From positions 18,582-82,581 of the forward strand of contig PDPE01000037.1 of assembly GCA_002747395.1 (NCBI GenBank): a stretch of DNA of 64,000 nt, read 5' to 3'. Position numbers and translations under genes: made by a program. The notes beneath the pieces were generated by a model that had not been told where the DNA came from, did not search any database, and worked only from the letters and a program-made list of their open reading frames with translations. Positions 38,650-48,507 of the stretch are shown piece after piece. The stretch's first letter is position 1. Every line of letters begins with the position of its first letter. The stretch is from Pseudomonadota bacterium. GTDB taxonomy: Bacteria; Pseudomonadota; Gammaproteobacteria; Pseudomonadales; Oleiphilaceae.

Positions 38650-41238
38650 ATGTCCCAACAGACAACAATCAAAGACAAACAGCAACAGTTTCACACCTAT
38701 GTCAGTCGGGGGGCAAAGGAGGGTGCGCTGATCGGGTTGATAGCACTCTGTGTCTACCTGATGATGGCCCTTGTCAGCTATAACCCGGATGACCCCGGTT
38801 GGGCTACCACCGGGAGCGATGGCATGGTAACCAATTACGGGGGGCGAGCCGGGGCGTGGTTCGCAAGTGTGCTGTTTTATTTTTTTGGCCATGTCGCTTT
38901 TCTCTTTCCCGTATTACTGGCGTTTCGTGCCTGGCAACTGTTTCTGCACAGAAAACTGAATGCGCCTGTTCACTGGCCTCTATTCATGCTCAGATTCGCC
39001 GGTTTTGTTTTAATACTGGCAGCTTCAACGAGCTTTCTCGACCTGTATTCGGTCGTTGGCCTTGGAGTCAATGCCGGCGGAGTAATTGGCAATGAAATTG
39101 CCGTTTCCATGGTGCATGAATTTAACCGTGTTGGTACGACGCTGCTGCTGGTCCCCGTTTTATTATTCGGTATAACCCTGTTCACCGGTATTTCGTGGTT
39201 TACTGTCATGGATGCACTGGGAAGCCTTTGCCTCAGGGCTGTTGACAGAGTTCGCCAGTTGTTTTCTTCCAAAAGTAACTCCGGTGCTGTTGGAGGGACG
39301 GCTCAGAGTCAGGTTTTTCCCCGGGGTAAAACCCCCATTTTGCTGGACAGGGTACCGGATCACCCGGTTGACCGGAGAGAGCAGCCCGGCAAGCCCGAAA
39401 AGGGCCTTTTTGCCGGACTGATGGCCAGGGTAAAAAGCCTGTTACCCAATGGAAACAGGACGCAAGCTCACACAACTGCTGCTGATACCCGAACCGGATC
39501 AGCCAAAAATGTCGCCACCGAAAGCCTGATAGAGAAGGGCATGACAAAGAAAGGCCCGACAGAGGAAAGCCCGATAAAAGCTTCATCAGCCAAACAGGCT
39601 CCGTCCGGCCGAGGGAAACTCTCGCCCGGGCCTGACCGTGACATTGAAATCAAACCTCTGGAGACCAGAAAAAAGAAAACCGGTAAACGGGCAATCAGGG
39701 AAACACAGGGTTCATTGTTTGATGTAAGTGAAGGGCCCTTGCCGTCAATCGCCATTCTTGATCCCCCGGACAGAAATAAAACCCAGGGTTTTTCGCCCGA
39801 ATACCTGAAGTCTCTGTCCCATCTGCTGGAAACCAAGCTCAAGGATTTTGGTGTAATTGCCGAGGTCGTTGCGGTTAATCCCGGGCCTGTGATTACCCGG
39901 TTCGAAATCCAGCCCGCGCCCGGCGTCAAAGTGGCGAAAATATCCAACCTGGCCAAAGACCTTGCCCGATCGCTGGCGGTACTCAGTGTTCGTGTGGTCG
40001 AGGTCATCCGTGGCAAATCCGTGGTAGGGATCGAAATTCCCAATGAGGTGCGGGAAGTGGTTCGATTTAGCGAGGTACTTTACTCGGATGAATACGAAAA
40101 GGCCGATTCCCCCCTGGCTTTGGCATTGGGGAATGATATTGCGGGTAACGCGGTGATTGCGAATCTGGCCAAAATGCCTCACCTTCTGGTTGCGGGGACG
40201 ACCGGCTCTGGCAAGTCGGTCGGTATCAACGCGATGATTCTGAGTATTCTGTTCAAGGCATCGCCGGATGACGTGCGGTTTTTGATGGTTGACCCCAAAA
40301 TGCTGGAATTATCGATCTACGAAGGAATCCCTCATCTGCTTGCGCCGGTTGTCACCGATATGAAAGAAGCCGCAAATGGCCTGCGCTGGTGTGTGGCTGA
40401 AATGGAACGGCGATATAAACTGATGGCCAGCATGGGAGTGCGAAACATTGCCGGCTTTAACCGCAAGGTCAAAGAGGCCGAAAGCCAGGGCGAACCGCTG
40501 AAAGACCCGCTATGGCAGCCAGATGAAATGCTGGATAACACGGAGGCCGATCGTCCGGACCTGGAAACACTGCCTTTTATCGTGGTTGTCATTGATGAAT
40601 TTGCCGACATGATGATGATCGTTGGCAAAAAGGTTGAAGAACTCATCGCCCGTATTGCGCAAAAAGCAAGGGCAGCGGGTATTCACCTGATACTTGCCAC
40701 CCAAAGACCTTCTGTTGATGTGATTACCGGCCTGATCAAGGCAAACATTCCCACTCGAATATCCTTCCTGGTATCTTCAAAAGTAGATTCAAGAACCATT
40801 ATCGATCAGGGCGGAGCCGAGCAGTTGCTGGGTCATGGTGATATGCTGTATCTGCCACCGGGTACCTCTCTGCCGGAACGGGTGCATGGCGCATTTGTGT
40901 CCGATGATGAGGTGCACAGACTGGTAGCTGAATGGAAAAAACGCGGGGAGCCGGATTATATCAACGCGGTTCTGGAAGGAGGGGACAGTGATGCAATACC
41001 CGGTATGTCGGCGGAAGGCGGTGACGGCGGAGAGGGCTCAGACCCGCTCTATGATGAAGCCGTTGCCTTTGTGACCGAATCCCGGCGAGCCTCCATTTCA
41101 TCCGTGCAGAGAAAACTGAAAATCGGCTATAATCGGGCGGCAAATCTGGTTGAATCCATGGAGGCCGCAGGCGTTGTCAGCCCGGCTGGCCACAATGGAG
41201 CCAGAGAAGTGATTGCTCCACCACCACCCAAGGGCTAG
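38650..41238 (+). CDS. ftsK: DNA translocase FtsK
   Basis: Septal DNA pump that clears and resolves chromosome dimers. 862 residues: four N-terminal transmembrane helices (about 28-200), a variable charged linker (about 215-370), alpha/beta RecA-like motor with Walker A GTTGSGKS at 516-523 and Walker [13 protein letters not shown], and a C-terminal gamma winged helix (about 795-855, [20 protein letters not shown]) that reads KOPS. lolA and rarA follow, the conserved gammaproteobacterial order. Confidence 0.97.
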   Translation: MSQQTTIKDKQQQFHTYVSRGAKEGALIGLIALCVYLMMALVSYNPDDPGWATTGSDGMVTNYGGRAGAWFASVLFYFFGHVAFLFPVLLAFRAWQLFLHRKLNAPVHWPLFMLRFAGFVLILAASTSFLDLYSVVGLGVNAGGVIGNEIAVSMVHEFNRVGTTLLLVPVLLFGITLFTGISWFTVMDALGSLCLRAVDRVRQLFSSKSNSGAVGGTAQSQVFPRGKTPILLDRVPDHPVDRREQPGKPEKGLFAGLMARVKSLLPNGNRTQAHTTAADTRTGSAKNVATESLIEKGMTKKGPTEESPIKASSAKQAPSGRGKLSPGPDRDIEIKPLETRKKKTGKRAIRETQGSLFDVSEGPLPSIAILDPPDRNKTQGFSPEYLKSLSHLLETKLKDFGVIAEVVAVNPGPVITRFEIQPAPGVKVAKISNLAKDLARSLAVLSVRVVEVIRGKSVVGIEIPNEVREVVRFSEVLYSDEYEKADSPLALALGNDIAGNAVIANLAKMPHLLVAGTTGSGKSVGINAMILSILFKASPDDVRFLMVDPKMLELSIYEGIPHLLAPVVTDMKEAANGLRWCVAEMERRYKLMASMGVRNIAGFNRKVKEAESQGEPLKDPLWQPDEMLDNTEADRPDLETLPFIVVVIDEFADMMMIVGKKVEELIARIAQKARAAGIHLILATQRPSVDVITGLIKANIPTRISFLVSSKVDSRTIIDQGGAEQLLGHGDMLYLPPGTSLPERVHGAFVSDDEVHRLVAEWKKRGEPDYINAVLEGGDSDAIPGMSAEGGDGGEGSDPLYDEAVAFVTESRRASISSVQRKLKIGYNRAANLVESMEAAGVVSPAGHNGAREVIAPPPPKG

Positions 41239-41258
41239 CTTTAGCCAGGATTATTTTT

Positions 41259-41936
41259 ATGTATTTTACTTCCGTGTTCCGAGCTTTTTGTTCTTTGATT
41301 TTGACTCTGGCCTTTCTGCTTGCGCCCCAAATCGCGGTTTCCGGGGAATTGCCAGCATCGAGAGGGTCTGTATCAGCACAGAGTGGCACAGAACAACTGC
41401 TTGCACTTCTGTCTGGCATAAAAACCTTTCAGGCCGGTTTCTCCCAGTTTGTAGTTGATAAAAACGGGACAGTTCAACAAACGACCGGCACGTTAAAGGC
41501 GATGAAACCCGGATATTTTTACTGGCATACCGACCCGCCACTGGAACAGGTTATCGTTTCTGATGGCACCACGGTACAGGTGTTTGACCCGGATCTTGAG
41601 CAAGTCACCATTCAGAAAATGGACAATTCCCGGGGTAATTCACCGGCCATGCTGTTAACGGGTGACCAGGATCAGATACGGCTCAACTATCGCATCAGTC
41701 TCACTGAAAAAGACAACTACCGATTCTTTGCCCTGGAACCGATTGGCAAGGAATCCCTGTTTGACTCGCTGCAACTCAAGTTTGTTGACCAGGCACTGGT
41801 AGAAATGCGCCTCCGGGACGGTCTCGGGCAGAAAACCACCCTGTCTTTTATCAGTAGCGAAACCAACCTCCCTCTGACTGAAAAAGACTTTGTGCTGGAT
41901 TTACCGGAAGGCGTTGATATTATTTCAGAGAACTAG
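41259..41936 (+). CDS. lolA: Outer-membrane lipoprotein carrier LolA
   Basis: Periplasmic chaperone that carries lipoproteins from LolCDE to LolB. 225 residues with an N-terminal signal peptide (about 1-30, ending near AVSG). LLSGIKTFQAGFSQFV and GTLKAMKPGYFYWHTDPP are typical LolA strands. It lies 20 bases after ftsK and 56 bases before rarA, probably in the same transcript. It would serve the repeat lipoprotein noted at 15043-16644. Confidence 0.94.
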   Translation: MYFTSVFRAFCSLILTLAFLLAPQIAVSGELPASRGSVSAQSGTEQLLALLSGIKTFQAGFSQFVVDKNGTVQQTTGTLKAMKPGYFYWHTDPPLEQVIVSDGTTVQVFDPDLEQVTIQKMDNSRGNSPAMLLTGDQDQIRLNYRISLTEKDNYRFFALEPIGKESLFDSLQLKFVDQALVEMRLRDGLGQKTTLSFISSETNLPLTEKDFVLDLPEGVDIISEN

Positions 41937-41992
41937 ACCAGCACACCAGGCCGGGTTGATTCATTTTCGAGCCAAAAACTGCCGGACAAACA

Positions 41993-43339
41993 ATGTCAGA
42001 CTACGATTTGTTTGCGAACAGGGAAGACAGCGACGCCTGGCAACCGCTGGCTGCCCGCCTGCGACCTGCTGCATTGGAACATTTTATCGGTCAGCAACAC
42101 CTGCTTGGAGAAGGCCAGGCATTGCGTACCATGATTACTTCCGGTCGTCTTCATTCCATGATTTTCTGGGGGCCTCCGGGGGTTGGTAAAACCTCTCTGG
42201 CGAAAGTGATTTCAAAAGAGTGCCATGCCGGCTTTCTGTCAATATCGGCGGTATTGGGAGGGGTAAAGGACATTCGTCAGGCCGTTGAAACCGCCAAAAT
42301 TGCCAGGGAAATGAAAGGCGAGCAGACGGTGCTTTTTGTCGATGAAGTGCATCGGCTGAACAAGGCTCAGCAAGACCTCTTTTTGCCTTTTGTCGAGAAT
42401 GGCACTATTGTATTTATCGGTGCGACCACGGAGAACCCCTCTTTTGAACTGAATAACGCACTCCTGTCCCGTTCCCGCGTCTATGTATTGAAAAGCCTTG
42501 GCCCGGAAGAGCTCAATCGTCTGATTGACATCGCCCTGAATGATCCTCGCGGTGGTCTGGCCGAGCGCCAAATCCTTCTGCCCGAAGAATATCGCCAAAA
42601 ACTGGTTAGCGCAGCAGACGGTGATGCCCGGCGCTTGTTGAATCTTGTCGAGATTGCGGCAGACCTCGCTGAAACTGTGAACGGCAGGCTGGTTATTGAC
42701 GAAGAAGTGATGACGTTGCTGTTACAGGGTGATCACAGGCGTTTCGACAAGGGCGGGGATATTTTCTACGAGCAGATATCGGCACTGCACAAATCCGTGC
42801 GGGGTAGCTCGCCGGACGGCGCACTGTACTGGATGGTGCGCATGCTGGACGGGGGTTGTGATCCTCTCTATATCGCCAGGAGAGTCGTTCGAATGGCCAG
42901 CGAAGACATTGGCAATGCCGACCCCCGTGCCCTGAGAATTGCGCTTGATGCCTGGGATGTGGTGGAGCGACTGGGCAGCCCGGAGGGCGAATTGTCGCTG
43001 GCTCAGGCTGTTGTTTATCTGGCCTCGGCACCTAAAAGCAATGCGGTGTACAAGGCCTACAATAAAGCGGTGGCACTGGTAAAGGATTCACCTGCCTGTG
43101 AGGTGCCAATGCATTTACGCAATGCACCCACCTCTATGATGAAGGAACTGGATTACGGGAGTGGCTACCGCTATGCCCATGACGAAGAAGGGGGCTACGC
43201 GGCTGGCGAAAACTATTTCCCGAAAGAACTGACGGGAACAGTGTTTTATGAGCCGGTGCCCAGGGGAATGGAAATCAAAATTCGGGAAAAGTTACAGTAT
43301 TTGCGTAAACTGGATGAGCAAAGCCCTGTCAAGCGCTAA
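41993..43339 (+). CDS. rarA: Replication-associated recombination protein RarA (MgsA)
   Basis: AAA+ ATPase related to clamp loaders that acts at stalled forks. 448 residues. Walker [13 protein letters not shown] near residue 60, Walker [13 protein letters not shown], sensor region [13 protein letters not shown]-terminus [20 protein letters not shown] is typical. serS, which often follows, is not in the window; two minus-strand exported-protein genes follow instead. Confidence 0.96.
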   Translation: MSDYDLFANREDSDAWQPLAARLRPAALEHFIGQQHLLGEGQALRTMITSGRLHSMIFWGPPGVGKTSLAKVISKECHAGFLSISAVLGGVKDIRQAVETAKIAREMKGEQTVLFVDEVHRLNKAQQDLFLPFVENGTIVFIGATTENPSFELNNALLSRSRVYVLKSLGPEELNRLIDIALNDPRGGLAERQILLPEEYRQKLVSAADGDARRLLNLVEIAADLAETVNGRLVIDEEVMTLLLQGDHRRFDKGGDIFYEQISALHKSVRGSSPDGALYWMVRMLDGGCDPLYIARRVVRMASEDIGNADPRALRIALDAWDVVERLGSPEGELSLAQAVVYLASAPKSNAVYKAYNKAVALVKDSPACEVPMHLRNAPTSMMKELDYGSGYRYAHDEEGGYAAGENYFPKELTGTVFYEPVPRGMEIKIREKLQYLRKLDEQSPVKR

Positions 43340-43372
43340 CTGTTCTCTTCGATTTCGCACAAAAAACAAAAA

Positions 43373-43396
43373 AAAGACCCCCAAAAGGAGGTCTTT
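43373..43396 (-). terminator. Terminator of the VPLPA-CTERM gene
   Basis: aaagacc (43373-43379) pairs with ggtcttt (43390-43396), extended by cc/gg past one mismatch, with an aaaa loop. On the minus strand it runs into a long T tract (complement of 43359-43375). It may also stop rarA transcription weakly. Confidence 0.8.
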
Positions 43397-43414
43397 GTGA
43401 GCCTGATCAGCGGG

Positions 43415-44080
43415 TTATTTTTTGCGCTTCAAACCGGCCATTCCAAGCAGTGCTGCGCCAAACAGCCAGGCTGTTGCAGGAAGTGGAACGGGGTTAGGAT
43501 TGGAAGCAGTGATGATCGCACCACGAACGGCAATCGCGTTGGCTTTGGCAACACGGATCCAGGAAGATTTTGACCAGGTATACTGTTCACCGTAGGAGGA
43601 GGAAATAAACTCAACCGAATTGAAAGCCCAGGCTTCGGAGGGATCATTCGCATTTTCTGTACCCAACCAGTACCAGTATTCAACCAGATTATCAAAATCC
43701 CCGGTGTTAGTCAGGCTGCTTGCATTACCCAGCTCTGTCAAAATAAGGTGAGCCAGTTCGTTATAATCACCATAACCCTCAGTTTCATTGGTTACAACTG
43801 GCAGTCTCCAGCTATTGTCGACAAAGGATACGTTATACCCGGAATTTGAATCCCAGTTATAGGTCAGATTCAGGCCGGCTGCCCAGTTCATCTGGTCATC
43901 CCAGTAATTTTCCGGAGCAGTGTAATCCAGCCAGACCAGATTGCTGTCGGTGTCTGCTATTAAATTGTAGGACGAGTTCAGGTAATCAGCCGTACCCACG
44001 GTTACCAGTGCTGACTGAGCGGTACCGGCGAGTCCTGCCAGAATCATCGCGGTGCCTGCTATTATGCTTTTTGTAGACAT
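43415..44080 (-). CDS. Exported DUF1566-like protein with VPLPA-CTERM sorting tail
   Basis: 221 residues: signal peptide (about 1-23, ending TAQSA), a DUF1566/Lcl-like domain with NLVWLDYTAPENYWDD and SWRLPV, and a C-terminal tail made of VPLPATAWLFGAALLG followed by MAGLKRKK. That is the tripartite sorting signal (motif, hydrophobic helix, basic end) of the VPLPA/PEP-CTERM class, handled by exosortase/archaeosortase-type enzymes linked to exopolysaccharide export. Start ATG 44080 behind gaggagaa. No exosortase is in the window. Function unknown. Confidence 0.82.
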   Translation of the reverse strand: MSTKSIIAGTAMILAGLAGTAQSALVTVGTADYLNSSYNLIADTDSNLVWLDYTAPENYWDDQMNWAAGLNLTYNWDSNSGYNVSFVDNSWRLPVVTNETEGYGDYNELAHLILTELGNASSLTNTGDFDNLVEYWYWLGTENANDPSEAWAFNSVEFISSSYGEQYTWSKSSWIRVAKANAIAVRGAIITASNPNPVPLPATAWLFGAALLGMAGLKRKK

Positions 44081-44306
44081 AGTTTTTTCTCCTCGGTTTA
44101 CGACAATTTACGGCACCCGGGGTGCCGAACAGTGCAAAAGCCTGGAATGGCTGCTGACAATAATTGAAGATGCTGTTTTACTATGGACTGAATGAAAGCA
44201 ATAATTGAGCCTGAATAAAAAGTTCTATGAAATTCAGTATGTTGTAATGAGGTTGAGGGGATCTTTTAAGTTAAATAGTAAAAAAAACTGACACCTGCGC
44301 ATAAAA

Positions 44307-44329
44307 AAAGCTGCATTAAATGCAGCTTT
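44307..44329 (-). terminator. Terminator of the second CTERM-type gene
   Basis: aaagctgcatt and aatgcagcttt form an 11-bp stem with a minimal loop. On the minus strand it ends in a run of T (complement of 44303-44309). Confidence 0.85.
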
Positions 44330-44372
44330 CTTCTGATAAGAGCAGGAAAATACCTGCTCTGTTACAATGATC

Positions 44373-45122
44373 TCAGGTGCGCTTGCGAGTAGCGGCCATA
44401 CCCAGCAGACCCAGACCAAACAGCAGGGTTGTGGTTGGAGCTGAAACCGCTATGGACTCACCCCTCAGATCCGCAGTGCCGAACAACTCATAACCGTCGG
44501 CGGTTACATGGCCAAAAGGAATTGGCTGGTAACTGGAAGAAAAAACAAAATCAGAACCGTCAGTCTGGCTGTTGGTGTCAAAGTTGGCAGCAGCAAGACC
44601 ACCAACAACATCCAGAAGACCGGTACCTGTACCGCTATCGACGCCAGCGCCGAAACTGGTCAATGCCGCCTCCAGAGTGATACCGGCAACCTCATGTGCT
44701 GCCAGTGACAGCCACAGAACACCATTGGTGGCGGAACTTTCGTCTTCCGCATTGTACGCGGTCGAGCTGTCGACGTAGAAATTGATCCAGCCGCCGGTGA
44801 AGTCAATAGCCGCACCACCATTGCCGTCCGGGGTAGTGGTGGCTACAGTGTAACCGCCAAATTGATAGGTCAACTCGCAGCCTGAGGGGCAAAAAACAGA
44901 TTGGCTGGTCTGGTTGATCTTGTTAATAAGACCAAACCCGTGAAGCTCATTCTGACCATTTGGCAGATCCAGCTGATCTTCAATCAGGTCTGAAGTTGAA
45001 GTAAAGTCAAAGTTGGAACCTGCGTCCCAATGTACGCCGGCAACACTTACCATCGGTGCTGCCTGGACAGCAGCTGACGTTATTGCAATGGCACCAGCCG
45101 CTAACAAAGTATTAATTCTCAT
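44373..45122 (-). CDS. Exported protein with PEP-CTERM-like sorting tail
   Basis: 249 residues: signal peptide (about 1-22, ending AVQAA), a low-complexity Gly/Asp/Thr-rich body with one likely disulfide pair (CPSGC), and a C-terminus SAPTTTLLFGLGLLGMAATR ending in KRT, a PEP-CTERM-like tail in which the usual PEP reads SAP. The start at 45122 is chosen because gagga (minus strand) lies eight bases upstream; the in-frame ATG at 45137 overlaps that ribosome site. It has its own terminator and shares the tail type with the neighbouring gene. Function unknown. Confidence 0.78.
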   Translation of the reverse strand: MRINTLLAAGAIAITSAAVQAAPMVSVAGVHWDAGSNFDFTSTSDLIEDQLDLPNGQNELHGFGLINKINQTSQSVFCPSGCELTYQFGGYTVATTTPDGNGGAAIDFTGGWINFYVDSSTAYNAEDESSATNGVLWLSLAAHEVAGITLEAALTSFGAGVDSGTGTGLLDVVGGLAAANFDTNSQTDGSDFVFSSSYQPIPFGHVTADGYELFGTADLRGESIAVSAPTTTLLFGLGLLGMAATRKRT

Positions 45123-45720
45123 ATTCAGTGTCCTCATTATATATACGAACCTGCAGTTGTACTGTCAGTCTGGGGAAAAGGGTTCCGGGTCGGCACAGTG
45201 TTGCATTCAAAAGACCCTTTCATCTTACCTGTGCTGGACAATATGCAGATATGATGCCAGTTTCCTAAAAAAGGTGTCTGAAACATATAATCCATTGAAA
45301 AATAAATGAAATTTTTTAAAAAAAACAGGGTCTATATATTTGGTGTCGTTTTTCAGTCACCTGAATCAATTAGTTGTAAATAATCCTGACACTTTTGAGG
45401 TGATTGTATCGCCTTGGCTGCTGTCAGGTTCCCGCTTTATCATGTCGATTCAACAAGGCAAGTTTTTTCAACAGGTCGACGGGCAGGTTTCGGTCTGGTG
45501 GTTAGGGTAGAAAATAACTATTACAATCAATGTATTATATCGTTTCTATGCTTGTGTAATCGGGGTTGCCCGGTGTGGAAATATCAGGTGTTCAGGTGCT
45601 TCGAACTCGATTGTAAAAAATGCTGACAAGGCTGATATGGCCAGAGCCTTGCTGCCTTGCATGATCAAAAACGGGGTTTCGCTTCTGGCAAATTCGGTTT
45701 GAACTATTCGCACTATATTA

Positions 45721-45764
45721 CAGGCACGTTTAAAGTATATTGCAGGTATGTTTAAGATATATGA
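45721..45764. repeat. 22-bp tandem duplication
   Basis: caggcacgtttaaagtatat (unit start 45721) is followed at 45743 by a 22-bp copy starting caggtatgtttaagatatat, and at 45765 a third copy begins (caggtgtg). Confidence 0.75.
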
Positions 45765-45821
45765 CAGGTGTGCGCAAACTGTCTTCTTTCGCAATTCCTC
45801 GCTTTCCTTCCATTCTTCCTT

Positions 45822-45855
45822 AAAGGAAGCAGACCAGCAAAGGAAGCAGACCAGC
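45822..45855. repeat. 17-bp perfect tandem duplication
   Basis: aaaggaagcagaccagc occurs twice without mismatch at 45822-45838 and 45839-45855. Confidence 0.85.
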
Positions 45856-46010
45856 CAGGCCGACAGACGGCCCAAATAAACGATAACTGCCTGGAATAGG
45901 GATGATCGACACCGGTAACCAAAAGCTGCCAGCCTGAAACAGAAAGCTGCGATTGTTTGCGGTCGCTCTTGCGGGGCAAACAGTCTGCCGGATCAATTCA
46001 TTAAATTCAG

Positions 46011-46039
46011 TTGACAGATGCGGAGTGAAAAAGTAATGT
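46011..46039 (+). promoter_or_regulatory. Sigma70-like promoter of the cobalamin operon
   Basis: TTGACA (46011-46016), exact 17-bp spacer, TAATGT (46034-46039). The start of transcription would fall near 46046, about 50 bases before the riboswitch. Confidence 0.7.
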
Positions 46040-46094
46040 GCCTACACCATCGTCAAGCCATGTTTAACAGCATGAATGAAAGGGCTGCTCAATA

Positions 46095-46300
46095 ATAAAT
46101 CAGATCGCCTTTCAATTTGGGAAGTCGGTGCGCTTCGAAGCAATCCCGGCACTGCCCCCGCAACGGTAAATTGGTCATATTACTTCGTAGGCCACTGCAG
46201 GTGAATAACAGGTCGGATGACTTGAAAACCTGTGGGAAGGTGAAGTAATCGGGTGTATTGGTCACCCGTCTGATGAGTCCGGATACCAGCTTGATGATTT
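46095..46300 (+). ncRNA. Cobalamin riboswitch
   Basis: Conserved blocks are present in order: cccccgcaacggtaa (46155-46169), ggccactg (46190-46197) and the B12 box gagtccggataccagc (46275-46290). The closing helix can form between aaatcag near 46097 and the tgattt stretch after the B12 box. It lies 130 bases before the first gene of the cobalt transport operon. Adenosyl- or methylcobalamin binding would reduce expression (family knowledge). Confidence 0.93.
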
Positions 46301-46339
46301 GTAATACAGGTGTTGCGGAGGGCTTCATCAGGTAATTGC

Positions 46340-46371
46340 GTCTTTTGACTACAGTTTGGTCTTTTGACTAC
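46340..46371. repeat. Short direct repeat between riboswitch and first gene
   Basis: gtcttttgactac is repeated at 46340-46352 and 46359-46371 (19-bp period). It lies in the riboswitch expression platform, where it could affect alternative pairing. Confidence 0.6.
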
Positions 46372-46427
46372 TTTACTTCTTTCCCCTTCTCGACTCCGAC
46401 TGACAACCATTACCAGACGGAGCAATT

Positions 46428-47264
46428 ATGATGCTAACCCATAACAAGTTTTCTTTCCGATCAACTGTCCTTTCACCGGTAACTGCGGTTTTTGCCTCAT
46501 TGTTTATGGTGGCAACCCCGGCCAGTGCACACTTTCAAATGGTTTACACCCCGGACTTGCTGCGTGATAAAGGCGGCATGATCGAACTGAAAATGCCATT
46601 TACCCATCCTGCTGCAAACGGTCATGTGATGGATGTAGACAAGCCACAGGCTTTTTACCAGATTAAAAAAGGGAAAAAGAAAGACCTGATTGATTCAGTT
46701 GTTGAAAGCAAATGGACCAGTGCCGAGAATACAGGCAAGTCTTACGAGGCCAAAGCGAAGCTCAGAGGGTTGGGAGATAATATATTCGTATTTGAAATGG
46801 CGCCCTATCTGGAAAAGAGTGAAGATGCCTATATCCAGCAGTTCACCAAAACCATTGTCAATGTAGGCGGTTTGCCAACAGACTGGGATAGCGACCTGAA
46901 CCTGCCCGCCGAGATCGTCCCTCTGGCCAAGCCCTATGCAATCTATGAAGGCGGCAGCTTTACCGGAGTGGTTCGCAGCAAGGGCAAGCCTGTCCCCTTT
47001 GCAGAAATTGAAGTGGAATACATCAACTATCGGCCGGATATGTCCAACAATGCCTTCGGGAAAAAGCCCACCATTGAAATTCCGGCGGAAGTATTTGCTA
47101 CCATGACCATCTATGCCGACGCCAACGGAACCTTCACCTTTGCCTTTCCCAAGGCGGGTCAATGGGGGTTTGCGGCGCTGGGTGTCGGCCCCGAAAAGAC
47201 CTACAAGGGAAAAGAGTTGTCCCAGGATGCGGTTATCTGGGTTCAGGCGCATGAAGTCAAATAA
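46428..47264 (+). CDS. DUF4198 periplasmic protein of a cobalt transport system
   Basis: 278 residues: signal peptide (about 1-35, ending ASAH), then a beta-rich DUF4198 domain beginning with HFQMVYTPDLL; the new N-terminal His after cleavage could bind metal. DUF4198 proteins accompany cobalt/nickel ECF transporters and are described as periplasmic components of such systems. First gene behind the cobalamin riboswitch, 11 bases before cbiM. The start is the first of two adjacent ATGs behind ggagca. Confidence 0.82.
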   Translation: MMLTHNKFSFRSTVLSPVTAVFASLFMVATPASAHFQMVYTPDLLRDKGGMIELKMPFTHPAANGHVMDVDKPQAFYQIKKGKKKDLIDSVVESKWTSAENTGKSYEAKAKLRGLGDNIFVFEMAPYLEKSEDAYIQQFTKTIVNVGGLPTDWDSDLNLPAEIVPLAKPYAIYEGGSFTGVVRSKGKPVPFAEIEVEYINYRPDMSNNAFGKKPTIEIPAEVFATMTIYADANGTFTFAFPKAGQWGFAALGVGPEKTYKGKELSQDAVIWVQAHEVK

Positions 47265-47275
47265 AGGGTGCGGAT

Positions 47276-47890
47276 ATGCATATTGTTGATGGTGCCCTTT
47301 CAGTCCCGGTGCTTGCCGCCGGGGCTGTGGCTACGGTCGTGGGAGTGGCAATCGGACTGAAGAAGCTCGACTACGACCACCTGCCTCAGGTCGGTATTTT
47401 GGCTTCGGCATTTTTTGTTGCATCCTATATTCATTTACCTGTCGGTTTTTCCAGTGTTCATTTGATTCTGAACGGTCTTATCGGTGTTATTCTTGGCTGG
47501 GCTGCGTTCCCGGCCCTGCTTGTGGCCTTGCTGCTACAGGCGGTATTTTTCGGCTTCGGGGGCTTTCTGGTGCTCGGGGTTAACACGTTCAATATCGCGA
47601 TGCCGGCTGTGATAGTGTATTACCTCTGTCACAGGGGGATAGCAGGCCAGAAACACGCGGCGATTTGGGGAGGAGTGGCCGGTGCAGGCGCGATTTTCCT
47701 GACAGCACTGTTTGTTGCGCTATCGCTGGCGTTGTCGGGTGATTCATTCCTGCTGGCGGCCAAGGCGACAATGGTTGCCCATATACCGGTGATGATTGTC
47801 GAAGGCTTTGTTACCGCAGCGGCGGTAGTGTTGGTTCGTAAAGTGAAACCTGAACTGTTGAATTTGCCGGAGGATTGGAATGCAGCTTAA
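47276..47890 (+). CDS. cbiM: Cobalt ECF transporter S component CbiM
   Basis: Substrate-binding membrane subunit. 204 residues, about six hydrophobic segments. The N-terminus MHIVDGALSVPVLAAG carries the essential His2 that ligates the metal; HLPVGFSSVHLILNG and FGGFLVLGVNTFNIAMPA are CbiM signatures. It overlaps the next gene by 11 bases. Cobalt rather than nickel is inferred from the cobalamin riboswitch and downstream corrin genes. Confidence 0.94.
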   Translation: MHIVDGALSVPVLAAGAVATVVGVAIGLKKLDYDHLPQVGILASAFFVASYIHLPVGFSSVHLILNGLIGVILGWAAFPALLVALLLQAVFFGFGGFLVLGVNTFNIAMPAVIVYYLCHRGIAGQKHAAIWGGVAGAGAIFLTALFVALSLALSGDSFLLAAKATMVAHIPVMIVEGFVTAAAVVLVRKVKPELLNLPEDWNAA

Positions 47891-48503
47891 GTCCATATTG
47901 ATTTCCCTGATTTTGACATTATGGAGTGTTGGCGCTGCTGCACATAATGTGTTGGGTGGCGTGTATGTAATCGGTGACCAGGTAGAAGGTGAAATCGGTT
48001 TTTCCAACGGCGATATGGCACCGGCAGGCTCGCCTGTTACCGTTACCGATGCCGAAGGCCGGCAAATTGCAGCGACGACTACGAATGAAGATGGCTTTTT
48101 CACCTTTAAGGTGACACAGCGCATCGATCATTTTATCGCCGCGGATTTGGGGTCGGGGCATATTTTCAAGTATGTACTCAAATCAGAGGAGTTGCCCGAT
48201 TCGCTGGGGAGTACCTCTGTTTCTGAAAACAGTGCTGAACCTGTGGTGTCTGAAAGCCATCAAACCCCTGAAAACTCTGAAAACAGGGCCGACGCCGTTG
48301 ATTCAGCCGAACTTCAGGCGATGATTGAAAAAGCGGTGGCCAGGCAGATCAAGCCGTTGCGCAAAGACCTGAACGCCTTCAAGGAGCACGCTTCTGTTAG
48401 CGATGTATTGGGTGGCATAGGCTATATATTCGGCCTGTGCGGTTTGGGTATCTGGTTTAACCAGCGTAAAAAAGGCCAAACGAAAGACACCGGTAAAGCG
48501 TAG
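47880..48503 (+). CDS. Additional component of cobalt/nickel ECF transporter (NikL/CbiL-like)
   Basis: 207 residues: signal peptide (about 1-21, ending AAAH), a carboxypeptidase-regulatory-like beta domain (VLGGVYVIGDQVEGEI), a Ser/Glu-rich linker and a C-terminal transmembrane helix in DVLGGIGYIFGLCGLGIWF. This architecture is that of the auxiliary subunit (NikL, also called CbiL in transporters) that replaces CbiN. It must not be confused with the methyltransferase CbiL. An N-terminal His after cleavage is again present. It overlaps cbiM. Confidence 0.82.
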   Translation: MQLKSILISLILTLWSVGAAAHNVLGGVYVIGDQVEGEIGFSNGDMAPAGSPVTVTDAEGRQIAATTTNEDGFFTFKVTQRIDHFIAADLGSGHIFKYVLKSEELPDSLGSTSVSENSAEPVVSESHQTPENSENRADAVDSAELQAMIEKAVARQIKPLRKDLNAFKEHASVSDVLGGIGYIFGLCGLGIWFNQRKKGQTKDTGKA

Positions 48504-48507
48504 GCGA

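Larger units (their letters stand above)
45123..46010. other. About 900-bp region without a credible gene
   Basis: AT-rich sequence between the CTERM gene and the cobalamin operon promoter. It holds two tandem duplications (45721-45764, 45822-45855). Short open frames here lack ribosome sites and recognisable products. It may be decayed sequence or carry the CTERM gene promoter at its left end. Confidence 0.5.

Noticed and set aside
47880..48503. Methyltransferase CbiL as identity of this gene
   Set aside because: It has a signal peptide, a beta domain and a C-terminal membrane helix and no SAM site; the true methyltransferase CbiL is at 58945-59751.
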